Shown here: piece by piece, positions 53,726 to 64,000 of the stretch | How the letters are laid out: each line of letters opens with the position of its first letter | How positions within the stretch are numbered: the first letter of the stretch is position 1 | The notes under the pieces: generated by a model | Databases searched by the model: none | Told to the model about the DNA's origin: nothing | Seen by the model: only the letters and a program-made list of their open reading frames with translations | Position numbers and translations under genes: made by a program | Source: Eublepharis macularius | Taxonomy: Eukaryota > Chordata > Lepidosauria > Squamata > Eublepharidae | Length of the DNA: 64,000 nt | Reading direction: 5' to 3' | Assembly (NCBI RefSeq): GCF_028583425.1 | Contig: NC_072792.1 | Location: 158,106,676-158,170,675, forward strand

Positions 53726-56252
53726 TTCTCATGATTTCCTTTGAGTCTTTTCTTCCGTAGTGTCTTATCTGATCATGGGGGAATAAGCCTCTTTCATATG
53801 TCTCCTGCCTGATTTTCTGCTCCATGATAATGGTCAACTTTGTTTTAGCGGGGCTTTCCCAGCTGGCAATTTCCTTTAATTTAGCACAGCAGTGAAGATG
53901 TCGGATAAACAAAGCCAAGTGTCTGTTCTGAGTCTTCAAAAGGAGGACTGGCGTTTACTTGACTTGTAGGACAGGTTTGGTAAATGTGGTGCTTAGGAAA
54001 GATGCCTTGCTATGGAATCTCTTCAGTCGCTGTCTTGCTTTTTGTTTCCTTTTCTTCATCTATCACCTGAGTGACCATGATGAATTAGTCTGCAGACAGA
54101 TGACAGGATTCTGTCATCCATTAGTAACAAGAGGTTAATTTTTAGTTAAAAGAGATCAAGGTTCTCATTTTTCCTTTGTTGAGGCATGAAAATAGAAGTC
54201 AGGAGATGGGTATTGTTTCCCCTACCATACACAAAGAAGAGATCTTGGACAAATCACCTTATCTAAGTTATAAAATGCCTTCCTTAGAAGTCCATGTGAG
54301 GCTTTTTATACCAGTATCTCCTTCACTGGCTCTTGTATTACAGCTGATCCTGTTTCCATTCCAAGACCTCTATTTTACTTCGGTTTTATCTTCTTGATGT
54401 AGTAACCTCATATTTGTATTGGTGTCTCATACATTTCTGCAAAACTGTTGTAATAAGTTTGACAGCATGCAATAGATTTAACATATTGCAGTATATTTGT
54501 AAAGATATGAGTTAAAAACTCCCCTCTACCACTACCTAATTGGATAACTTTTGGCAGATCACTGACATTGGTTCAAGGAGATAGAAAAAAGACAGCTAAC
54601 CCAGGACTGTTGTAAGCCAAAATATTGTTCTGATTTCACCAAATAATATATACTAATGTATATAAACGTAATTCCCATTCCCTCCTCAACTAAATCAGAT
54701 CTCTGACAGTTTACCGTATGTTATTTTGCAGCACTATAAATGCAACCAAATATGCTGAATACAGGTTTGTTCGTTTGTTTGTTGTTATAACGCTTTTTGT
54801 TTGCTCAGAAACCCTTTTTGCACAGACCAATTTTGCTGGTTCTGTTCTCATCCTGCAGTGTTTTTTTTGTGACCATCTGCGCCCGATTTGCTGCCATGAA
54901 TAGTCACAATGTGGCTTTTCCATGGCTTTCGTGGAAGTGCTTATACACCAACTTTTTTAAAAAATGCGTTTTCCAGTCTGCTGTTTCCTGTGCACACTCT
55001 TCATCCCATCTGTTAAGCTTCCACCTTCTTCTGCCCCCCTCTCACCCTTTGCCAACCTACTTAGTTTTGATTGGCAACTGTTGTCTAACCAGCCACTTCC
55101 TCCTCGTCCTTTCCATTCCTCTCCTCTCCCCTCTCTCCTCTCCATTTTCCTTTCCACTTAAAAAAAAATAATCAAGCATAGAATTGATGCATCGATGGGT
55201 TGAGAGGGAGAAATCCAGCAAGTAGATTGATCCAGTGTTCCAGTGATGCACCAATTAATCATGTGTGCAAAACAAAAAAAGGAAAAAAGGAAAGGGCTGG
55301 CACTGTGACATCACCAGTGACAGTATCAGTTATGAAAATGCAAGCATTCATCAATCCTGATGCATGGTGCAGTCTAAAATGAATAGTACCACACTGACCA
55401 AACATGAGAGGTCCAAAAGGGCCCAGACAAGCCAATTCCATGCCTGACGGCTTGACTTCTGAAATAGTGAGGAATTAGGTTCCCGCTGCAGAAGGGGCTA
55501 TAGTCTGGTCTGGGAAAGCACCTGCCTGTTGAAGGCTGTTTCTGCACATGAATTGCTGTTCTTCAACTGGAGCAGATTCTTCTTCTTCTTGGCTCTCCAT
55601 TTGTAATGCTGAAACAACAGCAGTCTGCTGTTGTGAGAATAAATGAGATTAGAATCATAAACTTTTTTCCATATGACGTATATTGTATAAATTAATAATA
55701 AAAGAATGCTGCAGCCAATTGCTTCTGCTGGGAGCCATATTAGGTTATATCCAATCACTCTGCTTCGCTAATGGCAGCATGTTCCTCCAGCATGGGAAGC
55801 CTTCCTCTAACAGAAGAGCCTCTGAAGAAGCACCTCTAAAGAAGGCTCCTTGCACTGAAGAAAATGGGTGCCATTAGCTGAGTGGAGTTGAAGCATATAA
55901 CTCATAATCTCTTGAATGCTGATTCTGCTAGGCTACATAGAACTACTGACTCTTCCAGTGGCAGCTAAATGAGATTTAATACCACATGGTTGGGAAATTT
56001 TCAGTTCGTCATTACAGTACTACTTTGCTTTCTGTAATTGTATGTGCAATGCAGATGCTTGAGAGAATATCTTTGTAGGAAAAAAGGGCATTCAGTTTTC
56101 TGCAAAACTCCCTCTGTCTTCCCCTCTATCAAAAGTTCTAGTGCATTGTTCTCAAATTTGGTCAAGCCATAGGACACCCTCCTCCCATTTTAATTTTAAA
56201 AAATTAACAGACCTCCCAAGCCTTCCTTTCTTCCTTCCCGGGTACCTGCCAA
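53726..56252. other. Presumed intron or intergenic sequence, no exon confirmed
   Basis: If the CpG island drives a plus-strand gene this would be its first intron. I looked for exons with paired signals and found none convincing. A 33-bp stretch after 'ttattttgcag' (54732) has only a weak donor. CT-rich sequence occurs at 55020-55160. Confidence 0.35.
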
Positions 56253-56660
56253 GAGCCCTGTGGCACAGAGTGGTAAGCTGCAGTACTGCAGCCCATGCTC
56301 TGCTCACGATCTGAGTTTGATCCTGGAGGAGCTGGGTTCAGGTAGCTGGCTCAAGGTTGACTCAGCCTTCCATCCTTTCAAGGTCGGTAAAATGAGTACC
56401 CAGTTTCATGGGGGTAAAGTGTAGATGACTGGGGAAGGTAATGACAAACCACCCCATAAAAATGGTTGTTGTGGATTTTCCGTGATCTGACCACGGCTGT
56501 ACAGCCCGGAAAATCCACAACAACCATTGTTCTCTGGCCGTGAAAGCTTTCGACAATACACCCCATAAAAAGTCTGCCAAGAAAGCGTGAATGATGCGAC
56601 GTCCCCCCATGGGTCAGTAATGACTGGGTGCTTGCACAGGATGCTTGCACCTTTACCTTA
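56253..56660 (+). repeat. tRNA-derived SINE (second family), split by a PLE hairpin
   Basis: The head is 'gagccctgtggcacagagtg', then 'gtaagctgcagtactgcag', with a B-box-like 'gagtttgatcc'. The body has 'aaggttgactcagccttcc', 'aaaatgagtacccagtttc', and the end 'gcttgcacctttacctta'. It is interrupted by the insertion at 56463-56558. A minus-strand copy lies at 57581-57866. Confidence 0.7.
56463..56558. mobile_element. 96-bp hairpin remnant of a Penelope-like element with 13-bp TSD
   Basis: An identical 'caccccataaaaa' flanks both sides (56450-56462, 56559-56571). The insert consists of 'ggttgttgtggattttcc' and its inverted partner 'ggaaaatccacaacaacc', plus the 35-bp tail ending 'gctttcgacaata'. 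The whole pLTR interior, including the hammerhead region, is missing. This is the smallest unit of the family here. Confidence 0.8.
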
Positions 56661-57580
56661 AACAGACCTCCCAAGCCCTCCTTAACTTTCTTCCTTCCTG
56701 AGTACCTGCTAAGTTCAGGACAGCCCCTTTCCATATTGTGCAGCAAACCATGTACTCCCACAGAAGTCCGCATGCTCTACTGCTCTAAAGAGCAATATAG
56801 CAAGAACAACATTAGCTACCCTTTAAAACCAAGTTTAATTATTTTTTGTATTGTCTATGTTTGACCTAAAAGATCAAGTCTTAGGAGGTAGCTAATACTC
56901 TTGGGCCACAATTCCAAAGTCTCTGACCCAAGTTTCAATCTAGTGATTTATAACGGGAGGCAATCTCCAAGAAATGATCTACAAATTTGGGGTGGGGTAG
57001 TTAGAACTTTGAAGAACATTCATGATTTTAGGCAGCCCCTTCTCCTCACTTGTGATGTTTTTTGATGGCAGATGGAGAGTTATTTTATACTGCTCATACC
57101 ACACTGAGATAAAAAAATCTAAAATCTTAGATTCTTCCTACAGAACCTTTAAAAAGTAACACACAGCAAATATGATCCTGCCTGACATTAACAAGTTGAT
57201 TGCCATCGGCCACAGTGGTCTCACTGAATGTGTGCTTGAGATCTGTATATCAAACCTTTATAAATACATCCCAAGCAGTAGCTGAATTAATCTTTTGCTG
57301 GAATGTTGTTGTTCCTTATGCTGAAATAAATTCCTTACACTAGAATAAAATTCTGTTAATCTTTAAGGTGACACAAGACTGCTGTTTATATAACGTTGCC
57401 TTGTCTGGCATGTTGTTTTTATGCCCTAATTTGTGTACTTCTTGTCAGCCTGTTAACCATCTCAGATCCTCCAAGGGCCTCTTCCTCATTGAGCCCTCCT
57501 TTTGAGCTGCCTATTTCACCAAAGCATGGGCCAAGCAGGAGCTTTTTGTAAGCCACCTCAAGTCACATGGTTGGTGGAAA

Positions 57581-57866
57581 AGGTAGGTAAAGGTAGTCCC
57601 CTGTGCAAGCACCGAGTCATTACTGACCCATGGGGGGGATGTCGCATCACAACATTTTCTTGGCAGACTTTTTGTTACCGGGTGGTTTGCCATTGCCTTC
57701 CCCCCAGGAAACTGGGTACTCATTTTACCGACCTCAGAAAGATGGAAGGCTGAGTCAACCTTGAGCCGGCTACCTGACCCCAGCTTCTGCCAGGCTCAAA
57801 CTCAGATCGTGAGCAGAGCTCGAGCTGCAGTACTGCAGCTTACCACTCTGCACCACAGGGCTCTTG
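57581..57866 (-). repeat. tRNA-derived SINE (second family), full-length minus copy
   Basis: On the minus strand it runs from 'gccctgtggtgcagagtgg', 'taagctgcagtactgcagc' to 'gtgcttgcacaggggacta', 'cctttacctacct'. It matches 56253-56660 with the insertion removed. Confidence 0.75.
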
Positions 57867-57934
57867 GTGGAAAAGGAACTACCTAAAAATGTTAATACAT
57901 AAATAAATTGGGGTATTCGATGATGATGCTGGTA

Positions 57935-58110
57935 GTTGGTATGTTTATTAGCTACTTTTCTCTCCAAAGGGACACAAAGTGACTTACGACTCAGTAAATT
58001 GTAAGTTTTGATGGTTTTAAATAGTAATTTTAATGTAGATTCTAACTATGTTGTTATCCGCTCTGAGCCCGCTTGCAGGGAGAGCAGACTATAAGTTAAA
58101 CAAATAAATA
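57935..58110. repeat. SINE/LINE 3'-end fragments
   Basis: 57935-57990 looks like a minus-strand SINE tail ('tctccaaagggacacaaag', 'tgacttacgactc'). 58000-58110 is a plus-strand L2/CR1-like 3' end ('tccgctctgagcccgcttgc', 'gggagagcagactataag', 'aaataaata'). Confidence 0.55.
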
Positions 58111-58508
58111 TAATCAACATTCAGTTTTTAAGAAGTTGTAAGTTGACAAGCAAAAGTAACTAACTGTATCTTGAGCTAGTCCTGGCTCCAGTGGGCCAAC
58201 TTGTTCAAGGCTCCAGGGCATGAGCTAAGAGCCAAGAGTGCTTTGGTTCTTCTTGGCAGGAAAATCAAATCAAAGCACAGCTGAGATGTTGCAGCTGGCA
58301 GCAGTGTTCCTTCCCCATCTGCCGTCCTTGCTTACACAGCCTCAGTACTGGGTGGGGGGATAGTGCATAAAAGGTTCAGAACCTTTCCTTAATGTGTTCT
58401 CATTAATCTCACTTCTTGATTGGATAAGATTTTGCCATGGACATAGAAAGATACTTCCTTGTTGTCTAATAAATAGTAGCCAGAAGTCAGCTGAAAAATG
58501 ATTTGAAG

Positions 58509-58735
58509 CAGGGGTGTAGACTTTCCAATTTCCCGGTGGGGTGGGTGGGGCTGGGGCCGGGCCAGAGGTATTGCTATGCCAGTGACATCACAGGGAGGAG
58601 CCAATGACATCACAGGGAGGGGCTTCCATTGTCACCATCTATGGAGGCGGGGCCATGGGAGATTTAGGGAGGGGCTCCGCACAAATTTAGGGGGACCCAG
58701 GCACCCATGGGGACCCCCCCTAACAATGCCCCTGA
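58509..58735. mobile_element. Possible hAT-like nonautonomous element
   Basis: It starts 'caggggtgtagac' and ends 'aacaatgcccctg', giving short inverted ends beginning CAGGGG. A GC-rich interior contains a direct repeat, 'gtgacatcacagggagg' and 'atgacatcacagggagg'. No clear 8-bp duplication was found, so confidence is modest. Confidence 0.4.
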
Positions 58736-58861
58736 GCTGGGCCAAACCTAGGAAAATGTGGAAGTTGGTCAGTGGTTATAGTGCTATCTCAGTGATCTCT
58801 TGCTGTGTCCTGTTTTTGAAATTCACTTTTAGGATAGTCACTTTATGATCTATAATTATAC

Positions 58862-59235
58862 ATACCATGTGTATAGGACAAACTAATGGTCATAAATTTG
58901 ACACTAATAATAACAACAATAACAACAACAACAACAACAACATTCGATTTATATACCGCCTTTCAGGACAACTTAATGCCCACTCAGAGCGGTTTACAAA
59001 GTGTTATTATTACCCCACAACAATCACCCTGTGAGGTGGGTGGGGCTGAGAGAGCTCCAGAGAACTGTGACTCGCCCAAGGTCACCCAGCTGGCTTCGTG
59101 GAGGAGTGGGGAATCAAACCTGGCTCTCCAGATTAGAGTCCCGTGCTCTTAACCACTACACCAAACACAGAAAAGCCTGTAAGGGAACATTTTTAAAGTT
59201 TTCCTGGACGTTCATTTACAGGCGTCTTGATTCTG
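58862..59235 (+). pseudogene. Decayed Penelope-like GIY-YIG remnant split by a SINE
   Basis: Before the SINE, 'ataggacaaactaatggtc' translates as IGQTNGHKFDT, the YIG region seen at 36350-36405 with a deletion. After it, 'gggaacatttttaaagttt', 'tcctggacgttcatttaca' parallels the GEHLNLPGHSI region. It is the same family as 36284-36667 but older. Confidence 0.55.
58905..59166 (-). repeat. Sauria-type SINE, full-length minus copy
   Basis: On the minus strand the head 'tttggtgtagtggttaaga' (A box) and 'aggtttgattccccactcc' (B box) are intact, followed by 'gaagccagctgggtgacct', and the tail 'aggcggtatataaatcgaa' plus a GTT repeat (AAC on the plus strand, 58920-58942). It is the best-preserved copy of this SINE family in the window and is inserted into the PLE remnant. 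Confidence 0.8.
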
Positions 59236-60216
59236 CCTTATTCATAAGGGTGACTTAGTACTGAAATTTACTAAATTATGGCATTGCAGATGCCTTCGTT
59301 TGGTAAACGCATGGTTGAAGTCTGAACCAGGGCAGAATACAAAAAAGTTGCCGTGAACTTGAATTCTGAGCAGTGTGCAGAGTGCAAAGTAGTAGCAAAC
59401 TCCCATCTTCTCACTTCAAACTCATATCCTATAAGTGAGTACAAGCACATTTTGAGGCAATTCAGAACAGTGCTAGTCATGACCCCTAAGAAAACTCGCA
59501 GTTATATTACCTAGGATTTTATATACCTTGCTTTCTTAGCACACTGCTTAAACTCCACCTTAAAAGACATTATTAACCAAATCGCAGCCTGGACACAGGG
59601 CAAAAGGAAATTTTTAAAAGGCCTCTGATCTGCACCCCCCCCCCTCTTCCAATCTTGTTCATGCAGATAGGGCTTCTCATTGCTTCAGAGAGACAGCACT
59701 AATTTTTAGGAATTGTCCTTTTCTGCAATAGATACCACCTCTCCATTTAAACATGGAATGGAAATTGAAAGAGGAGTTTCGGAGTGGCTGAAGTGCCCCC
59801 CCCCAATACATTACCATGAAAAAAACTAACTGTTCTCCCACACCCAGCAAAAAAAAAAGCCACAAACAAGCCAACAAAGCTATTTCAACAAGGAAGCATA
59901 AGGCCTGCCCTTTCCCAGTGTTCCATTTCCAAAATACAATGGAATGATAAGGTTACTGGAAAGTAAAATAGATGCTCACTTTTTTCCCTGTTAAAAGGAA
60001 TAGAAACTGGTCCTTAACAGAGTAGCATTGACTGCAGAGAAAACATGGTGATGGGTGGCTGGAGAGTGCTGGCTGGTGTGAGTGTATAAGTTTTAAAAGG
60101 GAAGCAGTTTTAGAAAAAAATTAGTTTTAAAAAACTAAGTCAGAGTTCTTTATTATAGAAACTCCATAGTTTGATAGGAAAGTGAAGAGCTGTTCTGAGG
60201 AGGAAGTCCTCATGAG
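59236..60216. other. Intergenic or intronic stretch, no gene seen
   Basis: It contains C-runs at 59635-59645 and 59800-59812 and an A-run at 59850. No supported feature was found. Confidence 0.4.
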
Positions 60217-60412
60217 TAGACATGGACATGGAACAAAAAAACAACGAACCAGCTGGTTCGTGATTCGTGGGTTTCACGAACCACGAAACTGGACCAGTTA
60301 CGAACCAGTTTGTGGTTCGTGGGGTTTAAATGCCCCTTTCTGGCCTTAACAGCGGCAGGGGGGGCATTTAACGGTTTAAAGGGCCCTTTCCTGCCTTGCA
60401 AGCGGCAGGAAA
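60217..60412. mobile_element. Half of a hAT-like element related to those at 44.5 and 47.9 kb
   Basis: It begins 'TAGACATGGACATGG', similar to the TIR TAGAGATGGGCAC. It is followed by repeated inverted words 'cgaaccag', 'ggttcgtg', 'cacgaacc' and then 'aagcggcaggaa'. No matching right end is seen, so it appears truncated. Confidence 0.4.
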
Positions 60413-61050
60413 AAAAATGAAGTCTCAGTACATTTGGACTTCTGGTATTCAGTTGAAAATTAGAATTGGCTATTATTGTCTATAGATACACAGTAGCACC
60501 TATGTCTATTGTGAAATTCTTTGCATTGGAAAATAAAATGATAACCAGTTAAATGTTATAGCTGAAGTAGCTATACCTCCTTAGTTCTACTCCATCGGTT
60601 AAGTGTTCCTAGGTCTGAGCAGCTAATCGGTGTGTTTTCTGGCTAGTGCTCTGAAATGATCTGGAAGCTTGGGGACTGTGGGTGGCAACAGCAGTTGTAT
60701 GAGCTCCCACCCTTCAAAAGAGGGGGAAGCCTGTTCTGTCCCCCTAAGGTGGAGAGCCCCTGCCCCCATTCCTAAAATATTGAGGGGGGGGGCTGTTTTC
60801 ACACCAGAAGGATGGATGTGAGATGATCTTATCATCTGTCCTTACAAATGACTTGCAGACACCTTGGAGGGCCCTTTTGAACTTCTAGGGTTCGCCAGAG
60901 CACAGTTTGAAAAATACTCTTCTAGTGGTTTGACAATGTGTCCATGGAGTGGATCCTAAAAGCTTTTCTACTGGTGCAAGATAGATTATCTTACCCAGTT
61001 TCTCCTGTGCTGTAGCCTTGTCCTGACTGAGTTCTGTAATTCCTGACCTA

Positions 61051-61252
61051 GGCCGTTTCCAGATGGCTTACCTGCCTCCGGAACGTTGCGCCATCTTGCG
61101 GGGAAAACACGAAATACCGCATTTTCTCACGCGAGTTTTGCGCGGCGTCACGCAACGTCACGCAAAACTCGCACGAGAAAACACGATATTTCGCGTTTTC
61201 CCCGCAAGATGGCACAACGTTCCAGAGGCAGGTAAGCCATCTGGAAACGGCC
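61051..61252. mobile_element. CpG-rich, nearly perfect 202-bp palindromic MITE
   Basis: 'ggccgtttccagatggctta' at the left is the reverse complement of the right end 'taagccatctggaaacggcc'. Pairing continues almost to the centre ('gcgagttttgcg' with 'cgcaaaactcgc'). A 3-bp CTA flanks both sides (61048-61050, 61253-61255), compatible with a PIF/Harbinger-type 3-bp duplication, but that class call is inference. 'cgtcacgcaa' is repeated at the centre. The open frames on both strands are by-products of the palindrome. Confidence 0.75.
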
Positions 61253-62578
61253 CTAGCCTTGTTGGAAATGTTCATGTCTGCAAAAAAGCTGGCAGGATCT
61301 ATCTCTACGTATTTGGAAAGAGTACCACATGTATCAACGCCTGTATGCAGAGTAACTTCTGCTGTCCCCCTGCCTAGATGCACAAGGAGTGTAAAATACA
61401 GTGGAAGAACTCTTTATCCTGCTGTTAACTCCCAGTTTCCAGTAAATGTCCTTCTGAACTTCAAGATACAAGCCCTGACTGCATACGATGTATCTGTTAA
61501 ACAAAAACAGAAAGCAATATAATAAAGACAAGAGCAATCAAAGTTAATCTGTGACATACCTGGGCTGTTTTTTTTAAATAAGAGCCTCAAAAGGAGGAGA
61601 AATTTATTTGCATTTGTAAAATGAAGAGGCCACTCCCCCAGACCTCCTAACACTGATCCAGCATAAGCCATGCTCCTTCTGTTTTTTATTTCATAGGAAA
61701 TGAAAAGTATTGGTGAGTCTTCATCCCTATGATTAAGTAACGTGACAATGAAGTAATCTTGACAATTATTTGCTAGCACAAACTTTGCTTTGAGGTTTGT
61801 GAGAGCTTTACCTGAGTAAAAGACAGAAGTTTATTGTATATGACAAATGGCTGAAATGGATAAAGGTCTTCAGAAAGATGAATTGTATCTTCTTTGCACT
61901 TCCTGAAAAGGCATTTTAACTTAAAGAGTATAGTGTGAGTTTGGGTTCTGATCACAGTGGTTCAGACTATCCTACATGACAAAAAGAATGGCAGTTGTTT
62001 CTTAACTATTGTGGATCTATATAATCCAGCTGCATTAATAGGGTGATCCCCCAAATCTGGTGGAGTTAATCTTCTGAGAGAAAGGAGAAAAACATGATGT
62101 TTCCATTTCTATGCTTGGGGGACATTTGCAGAGAAAAATCTGTCGAGGGGAAACCATGTATATCACTTTAACTTCTTTGGAGGACGGGGGGAATAAAAAA
62201 TGTGATTGTTGGGGGTACCTCACACTTCCTCTGCTCACCAATTCTCTCCTGCAACTTTCTCTAGTCCATTTTTCCCAAGTCAGGCTTCAAGACTAAAAAT
62301 AACCCTGACTGAGTAGAAATGGCTAGCAGGTAGCATCTGAATGGGAAAATGCATTTGCTGAGGTAACATGTAGTTTGCCCCAAGAGACTAACTAGATAGG
62401 ATAATCTTCTTGGTCTTCTTTTAGTGGGGCTTCCCAGAATCTAGAAGTATGAAGGATGTGACATTTTACATGTGCATGCATGCACACACACTCACTCTAA
62501 TAAAACTTGGTCCAATACATGTATTATTTTACTTTTTTAATCTAGTTTTTTAGTTTGTCCTATTCCTGAAGTGTTAAA

Positions 62579-62725
62579 GCAGAGATAGGAAACCTTTAGC
62601 ATGCATGCCAAATGGCATGCAAGACTATTTTGCTTGGCACAGCAGCTCCCTTGCTCCACCCCGAAAGCATAGGTGTAATTGAGCAGGGATAGGCTCAGGA
62701 GGGTCCCTCCCTGGAGAACAGCAGT
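62579..62725 (+). repeat. hAT-Charlie-like remnant
   Basis: 'cagagataggaaacctttag', 'catgcatgccaaatggcatg' resembles the hAT-Charlie left end 'CAGGGGTAGGCAACCTTTGGCAC'. The right end is not found. It is old and diverged. Confidence 0.45.
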
Positions 62726-64000
62726 TGTTTAAAATTAGAGTGTGGATTGTCGTTGTTCAGAGTGAATGTTTAGGTGTAAATTTTCTCACTGGTGCCTTTA
62801 TGTTTCATTTGGGACCTACATGCGGCTTTTAGAACCAGAAATTATGCAAGTAGTATATTCATCCATTGCAATGACCTGCCTAAGTGCACTGAGAACAAAA
62901 CCGCTGCTGTATCAGGCAAAGCAACTTTATTTTTGTATCTTATTCCAATGCACAAAAAATCTATATAAAACATCAAACAATCGATCTGCCTTTGTTGCAC
63001 TAGCAAATAAGCCATAGCAACACAACAATAATTCCTTTAAGATAAAATCAGAAAGTTTCCGTGCATTTTCACAGGAAAAAACCCCTATAGTAATCATTTA
63101 AAATAGCTCAGAATAAAACCAGATTGCAATCTAATGGCTAATGACCCAGAGCACAGCAATTATTTTGCAGGTCAACCATGCTTACATTAACAGCCACATC
63201 AACATCATCATCTTTATGACTGAGGCAACAAATCTTGCCATTCAGAAAGTAATAAATTTGTCACTATCTGTCCGTAATAATACTAATTTACCTTCCTTGG
63301 GAGTGAGAAATAATGGTCCTCAAAAACCTATTGGACACCTTTAGTTTGCTAATATATTAACATTTTCACAGGTGAAAGTTGTGGAAGTGGCAGTGCTCTT
63401 TGGGCCCAAAATGGTGCCTACTCCTGCCTTTCAGCAAGGAGCAGTGACTTTAGTCCAGTTCTAGTAATGACCAATTTATCACATGAAATACTTGATGAGC
63501 TCACATGAGGATGCATGTACCACCTACATCAAAACGTAGACAACCAGTTCAGTGGGATCCAGGTGAGCAGCATGAGGAGGTACACATGAAACAGGCTGCT
63601 TCTGTGAGTGGGTCTCCCTTGAATGAGCAAGAGTACCCCACTACCAGTATTGGATTTTAAAAATTGTTTTCATTAGCTATAATAGAAACATGATAAGCTT
63701 TGTAACGGTAAAACTATATGCAATTTTTACAAAAACAGAAAAATAGATTGTCATTGGTTGCCACATTTTCTCCTGTTGCTTTCTCCTCTTCCATCTACCT
63801 TGGTCCAGGCATCATGGAATAAATGGGAGTAAAGTGGGAAAGGGGAGGGAAGAAGCTACAGTTAACAATGTATCAAAGTGGAACACATTAAACATTCAAG
63901 GAAAGAGCCAGATCTCATTAAATATTTCAAACCTGTGTCTTTTCTAGATTATCCATTTTTTTGCCACTAAACTACCATGTCCATTATATATGTATCCTAG
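62726..64000. other. Terminal stretch, no gene seen
   Basis: This is AT-rich sequence without recognised repeats or exon signals up to the end of the window. Confidence 0.4.

Noticed and set aside
54732..54772. Possible small exon after 'ttattttgcag'
   Set aside because: It would be only about 33 bp with a weak GTTTGT donor and no partner exon.
61063..61377. 104- and 111-codon frames on opposite strands
   Set aside because: Both are created by the near-perfect palindrome at 61051-61252.

Overview
This is a 64 kb piece of vertebrate nuclear DNA, most likely from a squamate reptile (a lizard). It is AT-rich and intron/intergenic in character. It carries tRNA-derived SINEs of the Sauria SINE type (head 'agccagtttggtgtagtgg', tail '...gggcggtatataaat' plus a GTT/ATT repeat), a 5S rRNA-derived SINE, CR1/L2-like and L1-like LINE 3' ends, several hAT-type nonautonomous DNA transposons and many Penelope-like element (PLE) fragments. 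There is no bacterial or viral genome organisation and no CRISPR array. Apart from retroelement frames, nearly every open frame in the window is a chance ORF, many of them inside GC-rich repeats.

Gene content is low. The only cellular protein-coding sequence I can support is the 3' end of a plus-strand gene: a 107-bp internal exon (2793-2899) and a terminal coding exon (4528-4656), joined by a 1.6-kb intron with matching splice phase. A polyadenylation candidate lies at 8815. I do not recognise the protein. A dense CpG island at about 52.3-53.0 kb, with a good splice donor at 52858, is a probable promoter and untranslated first exon of another plus-strand gene whose body would lie beyond this window. 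The roughly 47 kb between them is intergenic and repeat-packed.

Layout: 1-9 kb, gene 3' end with SINE/LINE copies; 9.6-10 kb, a 5S-derived SINE between GATTA repeats; 10-18 kb, sparse repeats plus a long-TIR element at 15.3 kb; 18.4-19.1 kb, a GC-rich hAT element with a perfect 8-bp target duplication; 19-31 kb, SINE, LINE and PLE debris ending in an L1 3' end; 33.2-36.9 kb, a nested cluster of PLEs (an inverted-repeat element carrying an uninterrupted GIY-YIG endonuclease frame, a 1-kb palindromic PLE, and an older GIY-YIG fragment); 38-44 kb, mixed repeats including an LTR-like stretch in an unexplained GC-rich block; 44.5 and 47.9 kb, two hAT-like elements with related ends and unrelated interiors; 49-51 kb, LINE 3' ends; 52.3-53 kb, CpG island; 56-62.7 kb, more SINEs, PLE fragments, a 202-bp CpG-rich palindrome and hAT remnants.

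The most interesting system is the PLE cluster. The inverted terminal repeats (pLTRs) at 33.7 and 34.5 kb each contain a hammerhead-ribozyme-like core (CTGAAGA, stem II, GAAA, then a 4-nt palindromic stem III and GTC). This agrees with published reports that PLEs carry hammerhead ribozymes. Target-site duplications let several insertions be ordered by age.
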